DNA from: Pomphorhynchus laevis
Lineage: Eukaryota; Acanthocephala; Palaeacanthocephala; Echinorhynchida; Pomphorhynchidae
Length of the DNA: 64,000 bases
Reading direction: 5' to 3'
Assembly (NCBI GenBank): GCA_012934845.2
Contig: WNNJ02003258.1
Coordinates: 62,001-126,000 of the forward strand
In this document: positions 26,401 to 38,400 of the stretch, piece after piece
Numbering within the stretch: position 1 is the first letter of the stretch
How the letters are laid out: each line of letters begins with the position of its first letter
Notes under the pieces: generated by a model
Told to the model about the DNA's origin: nothing
Databases searched by the model: none
What the model saw: the letters and a program-made list of their open reading frames with translations, nothing else
Position numbers and translations under genes: made by a program

Positions 26401-29400
26401 GCATTCCAAATCAACTTTTCTTTTTTTTAGATTGACTCATTTTACAAAGGTCTACAAACCTATAATTTAATTAATACAATAAAATAAAACCAATGTTTTA
26501 AAATTTTACTTACAAAAAGTCCACTTTTTCAATTTTATATTTGCAAGCTAATATTAGACTCGAACAAAAAAGAGTATGCGATCAGTGCTAAATCAAAATT
26601 AACAATACGCGTGGTGCGACCTGTCGTCCCTCGAAAAGTGAGAGGAGTGCAGCATATGCCGTCCACACATGCATTTCGAACCTAGCGCGATCTCCTTTGT
26701 GTTCGACGAAAAAACCGCCCTGAGAGCAATCGTCGCGAGCGACCCGCGTGAGAATCACGCGAGGATTGTTTCAAGCTCGCGACATCGTCCACAATAGTGT
26801 AGTCAGCCGACCGCCCATTTTATTACGCCTATTATATATACAGTACGCACACTAATAATGTTGATGTCAACAAAATCTCATAAAAGAGTTTAAAAAAATT
26901 TGCGTGTGGAATTTTTCAACGGGCCGGATAAAATTAGCAAAAAGGCCGGATCCGGCCCGCGGGCCGACTTTTGCCCACCCCTGATTTATATACATATCTT
27001 TTTAATATTTTTAACTCTATTTTTCTTATTCCTTTTATCACCATGACTTCTTGGTTTGCGTTTAACTGGATTATTATAATATAGTTGTTTATTATGTACT
27101 ATACTACTTCTGTCAATTCCTTGTACCACGTCATTCAATCCTAATGAGTATATGGAATTAAGCGTTTAAATCCAAAAATCTTCTTTTTCTAATAGTTTTT
27201 GATTTAATATTAATGTTTTCTTCGATAATATGTTCTAAAATAAATAATTTAGTTTTTAATATAAAAATATGTATTTAATATATATTAAATATAATAGGAT
27301 ATATTTAATATATCCTATTAATCTCATATGTTTATGAAATATAGTTTGACTATTATGCTGTATATTATATGTGTTGCCTAAACCTAGTTTTTAACATTTA
27401 ATATGTTTTGCCTATATATTGCAATCCACATGTACATTGTATTAGATACACTACACCTGCGGTATTGTAGTTACAATTACTATTAATATTTAATGAAAAA
27501 CATTTGTTTGTCGTATTACTTATTATTTATAACATCACAAACTATACAATTTTTCTGTTACATTTAAAAGGTCTAAAATTAAAATCATTAGTAGCTACGT
27601 ATTTTTCCAATTGATGAACCGGATGGACTCGGTGGAAGAGGGGCGGTCTAGGCGGATGTCAATTCGTTTAGAACGAGGGCAGGGATTGAGGACAAAGAAC
27701 AATGAGAAAGGAGATCAGCGAGTTCGATAACAAATAAGCATGTATAAGCTGATATACTAGGATATCAGTCCTAGTATACATATACTAGGATATGTATAAG
27801 CTGATATACAATGGCGAGATCTTAAGTGGTCGGGCTAGAAGAAGGACAAGTGAGCAATTCAAAAGAGCGAGGACTGAAAGGGGGAGTGATTTTGCGAATA
27901 GACGGGGTTACGGGCGAATGCGTCGATGTCACCATGATTAGAGAATTTAGACTGGGATGAGCTGAGGGGGCGGGCGAATTCTACTAGTAAAGAACCGGTA
28001 GAGAGCATACGGCGAATGAAGAGGTCGTCGGAATCTGAGTACAAGGATTAGGTGAGACAGAAGAGATCGATGTATTTCTTGCTGAATAGGTTGAGGATAA
28101 GATCTGATTTATTGAGAATAGATTAAGTGTTGAGGAGGCCGACGCGGAAACCGTGTGTGATGGTGTAACGGTCTAGCGGAGAAGACACATAGGGGAGATG
28201 GAACGCCATCGAATTTTGGGGCGTGTGAGGACAACTTAAAAATTTCCGTCTATGTTTCGGATGGAGAGAGGTTTCGCCGTCTTCCTGGCGACGGCGTTTT
28301 TTAATGCGGGTAGAAGAGAGTTGAGCGATTTCAGAAGAAGTGCGATCAGGCAAAATGCGAAAGGTTGAAGATGACATGAGTTTAAATCGTTGGAAGAGGA
28401 TAGAAAACGCTTGGGAGTGATGCTTGAAAACAGTTTTAAGGAGAGGGGCCACGATGCTTCCGCATTCAAATCCATCCTCTCGTATCTTGTTCCTGCGAAT
28501 AAACCATCCTTTTTCAACAGTATCTCACCTGTCGTATTCATCCGCATAAACAAATCTTCTCAATCCAATCCATCCCAGCCCCCTCTCTTTAAAATTGTTT
28601 TCATGCATTGCTCTCACGCGTCTTCTGTCCTCTCCCAACGATTCAAACTCATGTACTCTTCAGCCACTCGCATTTCCCCCGATAGCAGCCCCTCCGAAAT
28701 CGCTCAACTCTCATCTGTCCGCATCGAAAAACGTGGTCGCGAGGAAAACGGCGAAACATATCTCTCAATCCGAAACATCGACGGAAATTTTCGAGTTGTC
28801 GACACCCGCCTAAAAATTCGTTAGCGCTCCATCTCCCCTATGTGTCTTGTCCACTAGCCCCTATCACCACCACACACAGTTTCCGCTTCGGCCTCCTCAG
28901 CACTAGATCTATTCTCAATAAATCCGATCTCATTCTCAACCTATTCACCAAGCAATCCATCGATCTCTTCTGCCTCACCGAATCCTGACACACCGATTCC
29001 GACGAACTCTCCATCCGCCGTTTGCTCTCTGCCAATTGCTCTCTGCCGGTTGATCTCTGCCGGTTGCTCACTAGTCGAATCCGCTCGCCCCGTCTGATCA
29101 TTTCCTTCTAAATTATCTAATCATAGCGGTATTGTCGTATTCGCCTGTCACCCCGCGTCCATTCGCTATTGTATACCGTTCTGGTTCATCTGTTCCTACC
29201 TCCTTACTTTTACAGAACTCGCTGACCTTCTGTCCAACTGCTCTTTGTCCTCCATCCCTTCAATCGTTCTTGGCGACTTCAACATCCGCCTCGAGCGCCC
29301 CTCTTCAACTGAGTCCATCCAGTTTAACAACATTCTATCTAACTATAAGTACAAACCTATCTCCCTTGCCCCCACACATATCCGTTGGCGAGGCACTCGA

Positions 29401-32400
29401 CATCATCGCTGTCCCCGATCATTTTGCTGCTTACACCTCACTGTCCATATCCGATCCTGGCCTATACGATCACTTTCTCGTCACCCTTGATCTCACTCAA
29501 AGCCACACCCCCTCACAGACATACAATTCTACGTCGCCCTTGGAGAAAACTTAACCTCCACCTTCTCCGCTCCGCCTTACTCAACTCGTATATGTCCTAT
29601 CACACAAAAATATATTTCTCTCCTCACGATTACGCATTTCTTTTCGACTCTGATCTCAATCCACTCTCGATCTTATCTTGTCCTTCAAGTCTCACCCACA
29701 CCGTCGCTTGCACCGTGCCCAATGATCTGACATCCAATGACTACTCTCAAAGCGTCGACTCTGTCACGTTTTTCGAGTCTATTATTGCTCTCTCAGACGT
29801 TATTTCCGCTCAATAACTCCGTCTTTTCGTGATTTCTAGCTTGCTGTTCGCCCGGTCTCATCTCAACTACTACGTACCAAATGCAACTCCTTCTGTCAGC
29901 ATAAAATCATCACTTCATTCAACCCTAAAACTCTATGGAATACTTTAAACTCAATCCTTGCTCGCTCCTCTTCGGTGTTCAACATCAATCTCCGTGATTA
30001 TTCGTCATTTCTCAAGATCAAAGTATCCACGTTGCTTTCTCACACCCCGGTCTCTATCCTATCCCACTCCGCCCCGCCTAGCATCATCCTTCAGGAACTC
30101 TTTCATATTCTCCCTGTCTCACCTACCGAAGTCTCATCTGTCCTCATGTCCTTGTCCAACAAAACCTCACCTGCCGATCCCTTGCCTACTCACATACTTG
30201 AATCATATCCTCATCGATAGACCATTTTCTCACCACCTTGTTTAACTCGTCCATCCGCAGTCGTATCTTCCCTTCACACTGGAAATCCGAAATCGTTCGC
30301 TCCCTCCTTCAGAAACAATCTCTCGATCCCTCCCTTCCTTCTAGCTATCGCCGCATTTTACCACTCCCTACTCTTTCTAAGCTCATAGAACGACTCATCT
30401 TAACACAGATCAACGCTTAACTCTCCTCATCCAATCTGAACCCTCCTTTCCAATTCGATTTTCGCTCTAATCACTCCACAGAAATTGCCTGCATGAAATT
30501 TTACAACGACATACTCATTACTCATCTCCATCGACCTCTCCTCCGCCTTTGACATCGTCGATTACTCCATTCTACTTTCTCGCCTTCGTTATGATTACGA
30601 CTTTTCTTCCTCCTCCGTAGCATGATTTGCCTCAAATCTATCCGACCGCTCTTTTCGAGTTTGTTCAAATTCATTATCCTCTCCTCCCATCCTTGTTTTC
30701 TGTAGAGTCCCACAACGTTTAGTCATTGGACCCCTGTTTTCTTTTTTCTACTCGGCGATATCTCTCCGATTATCAAACCTTACTCCTTTAACGTCATGCA
30801 ATACACCGATGACATACTCATATATGCTCATGCATCCGCCCGTCGCATACATGATACCGCAATTTCTGTCTCGAACTGCCTTTTTCTATCTACAAACGTC
30901 TCTCCCATCTTCGTTTCGTTCTAAACCTGGAAAAGTCTTAAATAATGTAGATCCTCCCCCATCAACCTAACATATCTCCTCTCCCTGTGTCTTTTGCATT
31001 ATCAATCATCCTGATTGTCCACAATTTTACTTTCTTAGGATTCAATTTCGATAATAACTTTCCCTTAAACCCTTCGTCCGCGACAAGGTTCGCTCGTCTA
31101 ACTTTATTCTCCATGACATCCGCCGTATCCGCCCCCTTATCGACTTATGTTCCTGAGTCTCTTCTTTCATAGCTCCTTTTCCCTAAAATCGATTACTGCC
31201 TTAGCCTTTTCGCCAATTCTCCAAAATCCATCATCCTACCCCTACAACGCATCATCAACTACGCCGTTTGAGTGCTCCTACATTTCCGTCGCTTTTATCA
31301 CACATCCACATATCTTGCACAACTCTCCTGGCATACCATCCAAATCCGCATACAAATCCGCCGTCTTCTCGTAACTTTTGTCTCATCGCTGTCGACTACC
31401 CATCGTTCATCCACCTTCCTTTCTTAGACGACACTCGCCCCACTACTCTATCAATCCGTTCCCGTCATACCCTTTCACTCTACGTTCCCAATTACTCTAA
31501 CAACTACGGTCTTCGATCCTTCCTCGTTGCCACCCCACTCGCCTGAAATCAACACCCTTTCGACATCCGCCGCGCTCCCTCCTCTATCACATTCAAACAC
31601 CTCCTCCGTTCACACCTTCTCGACACATGATTTACATTTTTGTTGGTCATGTAAGCGTGCGCTGGCACACATTTGCCACGTTTAAATAAATCCTTTTTTA
31701 ATTGACAATTTTCCGTAATATTTTAACACACTTAAAAGAAATTCCATTTTATTTCTTCTTTTAATAGAATTAAATTTTGATAAACTTTTTGATCACAAAT
31801 AGCGTCTTTTTAATTCGAAAGCGTTTTGAATCTACTTGCATGTAATAAGCGAATTATCGACCACATTGATAGCTATGTTGGAAATAACGTATTAACATTG
31901 TCAGAAGCGACTAGTTTAAAACAGAGCGATCCTAAATTTGGCAAATTCTATATGCTCCCAAAGGTAAATAAGGAGACGAGGCCATACATAAAACGCCTGA
32001 TTGAGCGTCCTTCTAATTGCATGAATGATAGCCTCAGCTCCTGCTTTTTGTTCCTCACATAACTAGAAAGCCCCTTCTATTTCTTAAACATCTATTCTTA
32101 TTTTATCTATGATAGCTTTTCCTATAAATCTGTATTATCTTTTCCTATATAATTACTATGTTATCAAATTAATATATTATCGTTATTAATATTGGACCCA
32201 TTCGCATGTAACCAATGTTGTATTAAATAATATTCCAAAAAATAATGATTACTATGTTATTATTGAGATAATAGCATAGTTTAAGTATTTCTGGCAGAGA
32301 TTATATTAAAGAGAAAACAGTCTACAGGTCAATAATAACTTGACCGTAGAACAAATCAGATAACTAAGTAGATGTATTTTATACTATATTTAAATAAAAG

Positions 32401-35400
32401 TAAAAACAAATTATCTTAAACGAGAGTGATATCATTCCGCATAAATTATGTAAACAATCTTTTAAGCCAGACGCAAAAGACCGACGATAACATATATACC
32501 GTTTTGTCATCATTGACTCATCAGTGCCATATCCCTCCCACTGCTGGATGCAAAGGAGGACTAGCAGACGGCAAGAAACAAGTCATGCTTTTGAGGTACT
32601 ATGCTTTTGAGGCGAGTCAATTCTGCCATCAATGGCTCATATTAATCATAGATTTCTTCGGATTACATAGGCCCTTGAGTTTTGCGAACTCTTGTAGTAT
32701 TCTAGCCTCACACAACAGATGACATAGCAAAAACAATGACTAACTCTATACCTAATCAAACAACTAGATGCGCTCACAATAATCTAAATATTTTCCAATT
32801 GCCGACTACTCGTCATTCAAACAACGCTCGAATTAATTCTCTGAATGTTCGTACCTTACTCCAAGTCTGCCAATAATCGTCACTAGCGCGCAATTTGGTC
32901 CGTGCGTTAATCGATGTCTGCTGTGTTACTAAATGTATAATACCGGATAATGGATCGATAATGATTACGGACCCCGCTATTAGATAGTGTTACACTTTGT
33001 TCCACCCGGACCATACTAACAATTCTGGTCAACATGGAGTTGCCATTGCAATGAAAAATACTTGTAAACTATGTAATAGACTGGCGTCCTTTACGACCGC
33101 ATGTTGCATTTATTCGATGAGCTGACAAGCCATTTAACTAGACTTTCATAACGGCATACACATTGACGAATAGTGCACCTGACAGTGACGCCGACAATTT
33201 CTATAAAACCTTGACAGTTTGACAGTTCATGATTCCATCTAATAATGTGCTTGGATAACTATGTGACTTTAATGCTCAATTAAAAAGCTACAGAAACCAC
33301 ACGATGGCACAAATAGAGATAGGCTAATTAGTCTGGCAGAATTATACAATCTGGTTTGTTGCGAATACAATGCTTAGTCACAAAATACGACACTTGAAAA
33401 TACGGGATTATCCTGGTTGTCCTTTAGTCGGACAATTGGTTGTCCTTTGGTCGAACAATTGGTTGTCCTTTGGTCGGACAAAAACTAGACTTTCATCGAC
33501 TCCCTGCACTTCATACTAACTCCCCTCCGTGGGTTAAGGTAAAAACTAACGTCAGCCATGTGGAATCATCTTTAAAATCTTCGTTTAAGCTTAAGAATTT
33601 ATCTCTTTTTCATACGGTGTACTTGTGCCCTGATTTATCGAAACTTGAACAAGAGGAACTTAAGAGATTACGGAAAGTATTATCCGAACGAAAAAAGTCA
33701 GACCCAAGTAAGCGATATTTTATTAGAGGGCATAAGATAGTGGTTTCATCAAGTACGGAAGCCCACGCAGTAAATGTGAGCTTACCAGTACTCGGCGAAG
33801 TTTCGTCTACAGGCAACAACAATTTTTCTAACCCAGCCAATATATTACCAACGATTGAAAATGATTTAAATGTAAATCCTCCAGCAAAACTTCAAGTAAA
33901 TCATCCGGGGTATCCTCTAATTGATTCTACTCCGCTTCTCCCCAAATCTTCATGGAAATTAGCCGTTTTAAATATCCGCTCTCTTAGTAACAAGGTTGAT
34001 TCAGTATATAATATTTTCCTTCATAAATCTTTGGATGTTTTGTGTTTAACCGAATCTTGGCACGTTGATCAGAATGATTACTCTCTTAAACGCCTCCGCT
34101 CTTTAAATCTCTCTGTGGTCGATAAGGCTCGTCAACGACATATTAGTTCAAATCGATCAATTAACCATGGTGGTCTTATAGCTTTCTCTCACCATTGGTC
34201 TCCGTTGCAATCATTATCGTCGCCATTTGTTCCTCTTACTTTCGAACTACTCGGGTTCCGTGTAAACGCCGGTTCGTTGTTTTTCAATATCTACTTATTC
34301 TATCGGCCTGGATCATGTCATCCGTCTGACTCTTTTTATGTGAACTGTCAAACTTACTTTCTTTCATCTTCCTCTCCGTTTTACCTTGCGTTGTACTAGG
34401 TCATATAAATGTTCGCTTAGACCGTCCTCGTGATTCCAATACCCTAAATACGATTTCTACATTTAACGATCATGATTTTCAAATCATGTCTCCTCATTAT
34501 TCTTCTGCTACCCATATTCTTGGCGGTACCCTCGATATTGTTGCCCTACCTTCGCGTCTCGCCTTGTCTTCTTCATTGTACATATCTGATCCTGCTCTAT
34601 CCGACCACTTCCTTGTTACATGTTCTCTCCCTTTGTTAAAAATCAATGTTCCTGCGAAAATTATCTCGTGTCGTTCTTGGAAATTCCTCTACTTTTCCCT
34701 TTTTCGCTCTCATATTAACCGCTCTCCGCTAATGTATCCTTCTTCTATCTACCAATCACCTAATTACTTATGTACCCTCTTTGACAATGTATTTTGCTCT
34801 ATCCTCGATGAAATTCTTCCTCTTAAAACTTTTGTTCAATCACTGCAAAATCTTGCAACATGGTTCGACTCTGAGTGTGTGACTTCAAAACGCCTCCTGC
34901 GTCGTTCTTTCAGAACTTATCATCGTTATCTCAGACTATCTTCAGAATTTGATTCATCCTTTTATCGTAACCAATTCTTTGATCTTCGTCGTTCGCATAG
35001 GCAACTTCTGCGTTCTAAGGCACATAGTTTTTGGCGAAGCAAACTGGCTTCCGCTTATGACTCTCGAACTAAACGGAAAACTCTTAATTCTCTACTTTCT
35101 CGTTCCTCTGTCACCTCCACTCTTGATCCTTCTCAATTCTCCGATTACCTAATTTCAAAAACTGTTTCTCTAATCGATTCGATCATCGTCCTTCTACAAA
35201 CTTATTGTATCTCTTCTGTTCGTATCCTTGAGCTCTTTTATATACTTGCGGTATCTGAAGATGAGGTATCTTGCCTTCTTATTTCGTTAACTTGTAAGTC
35301 CTCTCCTGCCGATCCCATCCCTACTCGAATTCTCAAATTGTTGTCAACAGACTTCACAACTTTTTTCGTAAGTATTTTAACTATTCAAATTATAAAATCA

Positions 35401-38400
35401 TATGGGTTATCCCTTCTTTCTTCTCTGTATATCTTCCCTTAGTATTTATTAATTCGACCGTTCTTCCTATTGTTGATCATCTCACTTTCTTCAATGTTTT
35501 TAATTATGTTCTTAATTATGTTTCTTCAATGTTTTTTATATCATCGTTACATATTGATGTTATATTTTTATTTAAGCTTTTACTATTAATCAACTTCTCA
35601 AAGTAAGATGTTTCATAGATATCGTTCTGTGTTTTTGAATTTATTTCCAACATATTGTTTAATTTAGAGTTTAGTAAAGGGAATTAAATAATAAATCAAA
35701 TCAGATAAATGATTATACGTATTTTATACTATATAAATTAAAAATAAAGATAAATAATAAATAATTATACAAAATTTTATACAATTTATGTATCGATAGA
35801 ATTTATTATTAAAATTTAAAATAAAAGTCAATTTTTTGTCAGATGATTTGCATTTTGTTTAATAGAATATAATGTTTGTAGATGCTATGTATCCACTGTG
35901 GTTCACGACAATTTCATATACGCGATTGGTGGTCATTCTGGTCATCATAGAGAAAATACTGCTGAAAGGTTAAATCTGTTAACATCACAGTGGGGAACAA
36001 TTAGTCCAATGAATTTTCAACGAAGTGATGCAGCGTGTGCGGTATTAAACGGTACATATTGTCATTTATTATATCGCTTTTATCAATGATGTTAATGTGT
36101 CTAGATCTAATCTACATCTGTGGTGGGTTTACAGGTGTAGATTGTTTAGCGTCAGTGGAATACTACTGCCCAAAGTCAAATACCTGGACACTCATTAGCT
36201 CACTACAAGGACCAAGATCTGGATTAAGCAAGTTTATCATGCAAATATGCAGTTATCTAGCTAAAATAATATTTTAATCACTATTACATGACTTTAAAAC
36301 AATACATAGTTTTTAATAATTAATTAGATAATAAAAGCAAAAGTTTATAGTAGGCGCATTACGTAGATAATTACATTAAAGACGTATTCGAACAAAAATG
36401 CTTTCTATTAGCAAATCGTTTTTACTATAAAATTTTTTGTTCTCGATGATTTATGCTTTCATTGTGAGTTTCATTAAAAACCTTTAAATATGAGGATTTA
36501 ATTATGATGCAGAATGATTTAAATATATATTTCGTATGAAAATGTGTTTAGGACTTTTTCATATAAAATACATAATTATTTGGCTTGGTTTCTATGTTGG
36601 GTTGATAAATAAGGACCGAAACCTGATAACATATCAGTCATGCATGAAGACCTTCACCATTTGTGTATATTTTCTATAAATCAGTTCATTAATGTTTCTG
36701 GTGCTTAACCACTTGGCTCTTCAACCCGTTAAAAGCGGATCACACACGAGCTGCATCGACAAAGTCTTCACTTGACTCGATATCACAGTTTGATAATATG
36801 GCGTAGTCAAGGATTTGAGTCACGAGTTGAAGAGATCTCGAAACCGAGAAACAGAAAAAAGGAATTGAATTGTCCGTGCATGTTGATATGCCCAATCCAA
36901 TAATCTTAATTGAAAGAGAAGACCGGATCCATGAAGACTGATCGATAGGTAGACTGATGATGTCCTGCAAAGTTTCGCGTACCACCGCGTCATACGGTCT
37001 TTATAAATAGCTTCGAAAGCAAGGTGCTCATCTGAGTAAATAATTTAACCGTGGGATGTTAAATGCGTTTCGCCACAGTAAAATAGCGTCGTACATGGAT
37101 AATTTCTCCAGCCGAGAGCGGAGCTGTTCGAGCTTATAAATGGATTCTTCCAAGACGTGGTCAATATCAATCAACTTCCCTGCAGTGCTTCAAACGACAA
37201 ATCCGATCCCATTTTAACAATTTATCTGCTTGACTTTCTCATTTTTGTTTGTGGACTTGTAAGCGTACAGCTTGTACGCATTTGCCACATTAAATAAATT
37301 TGTATTATTATTAATAGAGGTCATATCTCCGATCGAGAAGCTTGAGAGAGTAGCACTGCTTAGATCGGCTTCCCTGGCGATAACATGCAGGAAAGCTTCT
37401 AAATCACCTTTGGTTATGTAGATATGATCTATGATTTTGCCGGATTCAGGCGAGACCAACCAACGCCGCGGAGTGATTGATAAAATCGATGTCGGCAACA
37501 AGAGAATCAACGCTTTCTCAAAGAGTGCAGTCGTTGAGGTGCGATATGGACAAACAGCTTTTTGTGGACTTTGCCATGCCGTCCACCGCCAACGCGAACA
37601 ACGCTGGTCCTAGTGGATTACCTTGCTGTATGCCCACCGATGAGTCCACCACATTTTCGCCAACAATTTGATTGGTTCCAGATAACATTTGTTGACGTAA
37701 GGCGATAAACATGGTATACTTTAATTGATACATTTCATGATGAAACTGCGATCGACGCTATTAAAGGTATAATGAAAGTTCAGCTTTACCATCGCCGTAT
37801 CACTACATAAGCAAGATCTCTAGATCTCAAATAAAAAGACATGGAAATTCGATTCTGATTTACGCTTCAATCAGTCACTGTCCAACATTTTCTTAAACCT
37901 TTTATTGTATCCAATGCCAGTAATTTCATTCGGTAAGGAATTCTAAACATTTACTGCTCTGGGCGACATTCTTCATGAATTGGCGAGTTTACCAAAGTGT
38001 TGTTTGAATAGTATCAGATAATGCCCTCTGTTGTTTCTAAGTTGAAGAAATTACGACGGATATCCACGCAACCACGTATCATATAGCACAAATACACACT
38101 ACATCAAAGCAAATTAGTACGTCTAATAAATCAACGTAATAAAAGGCACTATTATATGAAATAGATATAAAATATATCTTTAAATACAAAAAAATTGTTT
38201 TATAGATAAACACAGTACTTAAGATATTTTCATGTGTTAAATTTATAGTTCAAAATATGTAGCTTCAATCAAGTATCCGACTTATCAAGTGTCTTGACAT
38301 GAAATAAAAATTTGTAACATTTAGAACACTTCAAACCTTTTTTACAATAATTTGAGGATACAGTTATTATCGTCAGCAACAAGAACAGTTATAGTAATTT

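Larger units (their letters stand above)
22115..27612 (-). mobile_element. Naiad copy with endonuclease start, split by a hAT element
   Basis: It runs on the minus strand from the GIY-YIG region to the 3' tail. The endonuclease core is readable at 27403-27470 (AGVVYLIQCTCGLQYIGKT), preceded by a Cys-containing segment. A segment of about 520 bp is tandemly duplicated (23282-23793 and 23803 on). The hAT element 24222-26983 is inserted with an ATTTATAT duplication. The palm region of the reverse transcriptase is deleted near 22565, leaving the N-terminal part and the extreme C-terminus. The 3' tail ends near 22115. Clearly broken. Confidence 0.88.

Noticed and set aside
28236-28824. Overlapping ORFs on both strands near 28.4 kb as a bidirectional gene pair
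   Set aside because: Both are the ORF1-like start of the same CR1-like LINE, present as two head-to-head copies.
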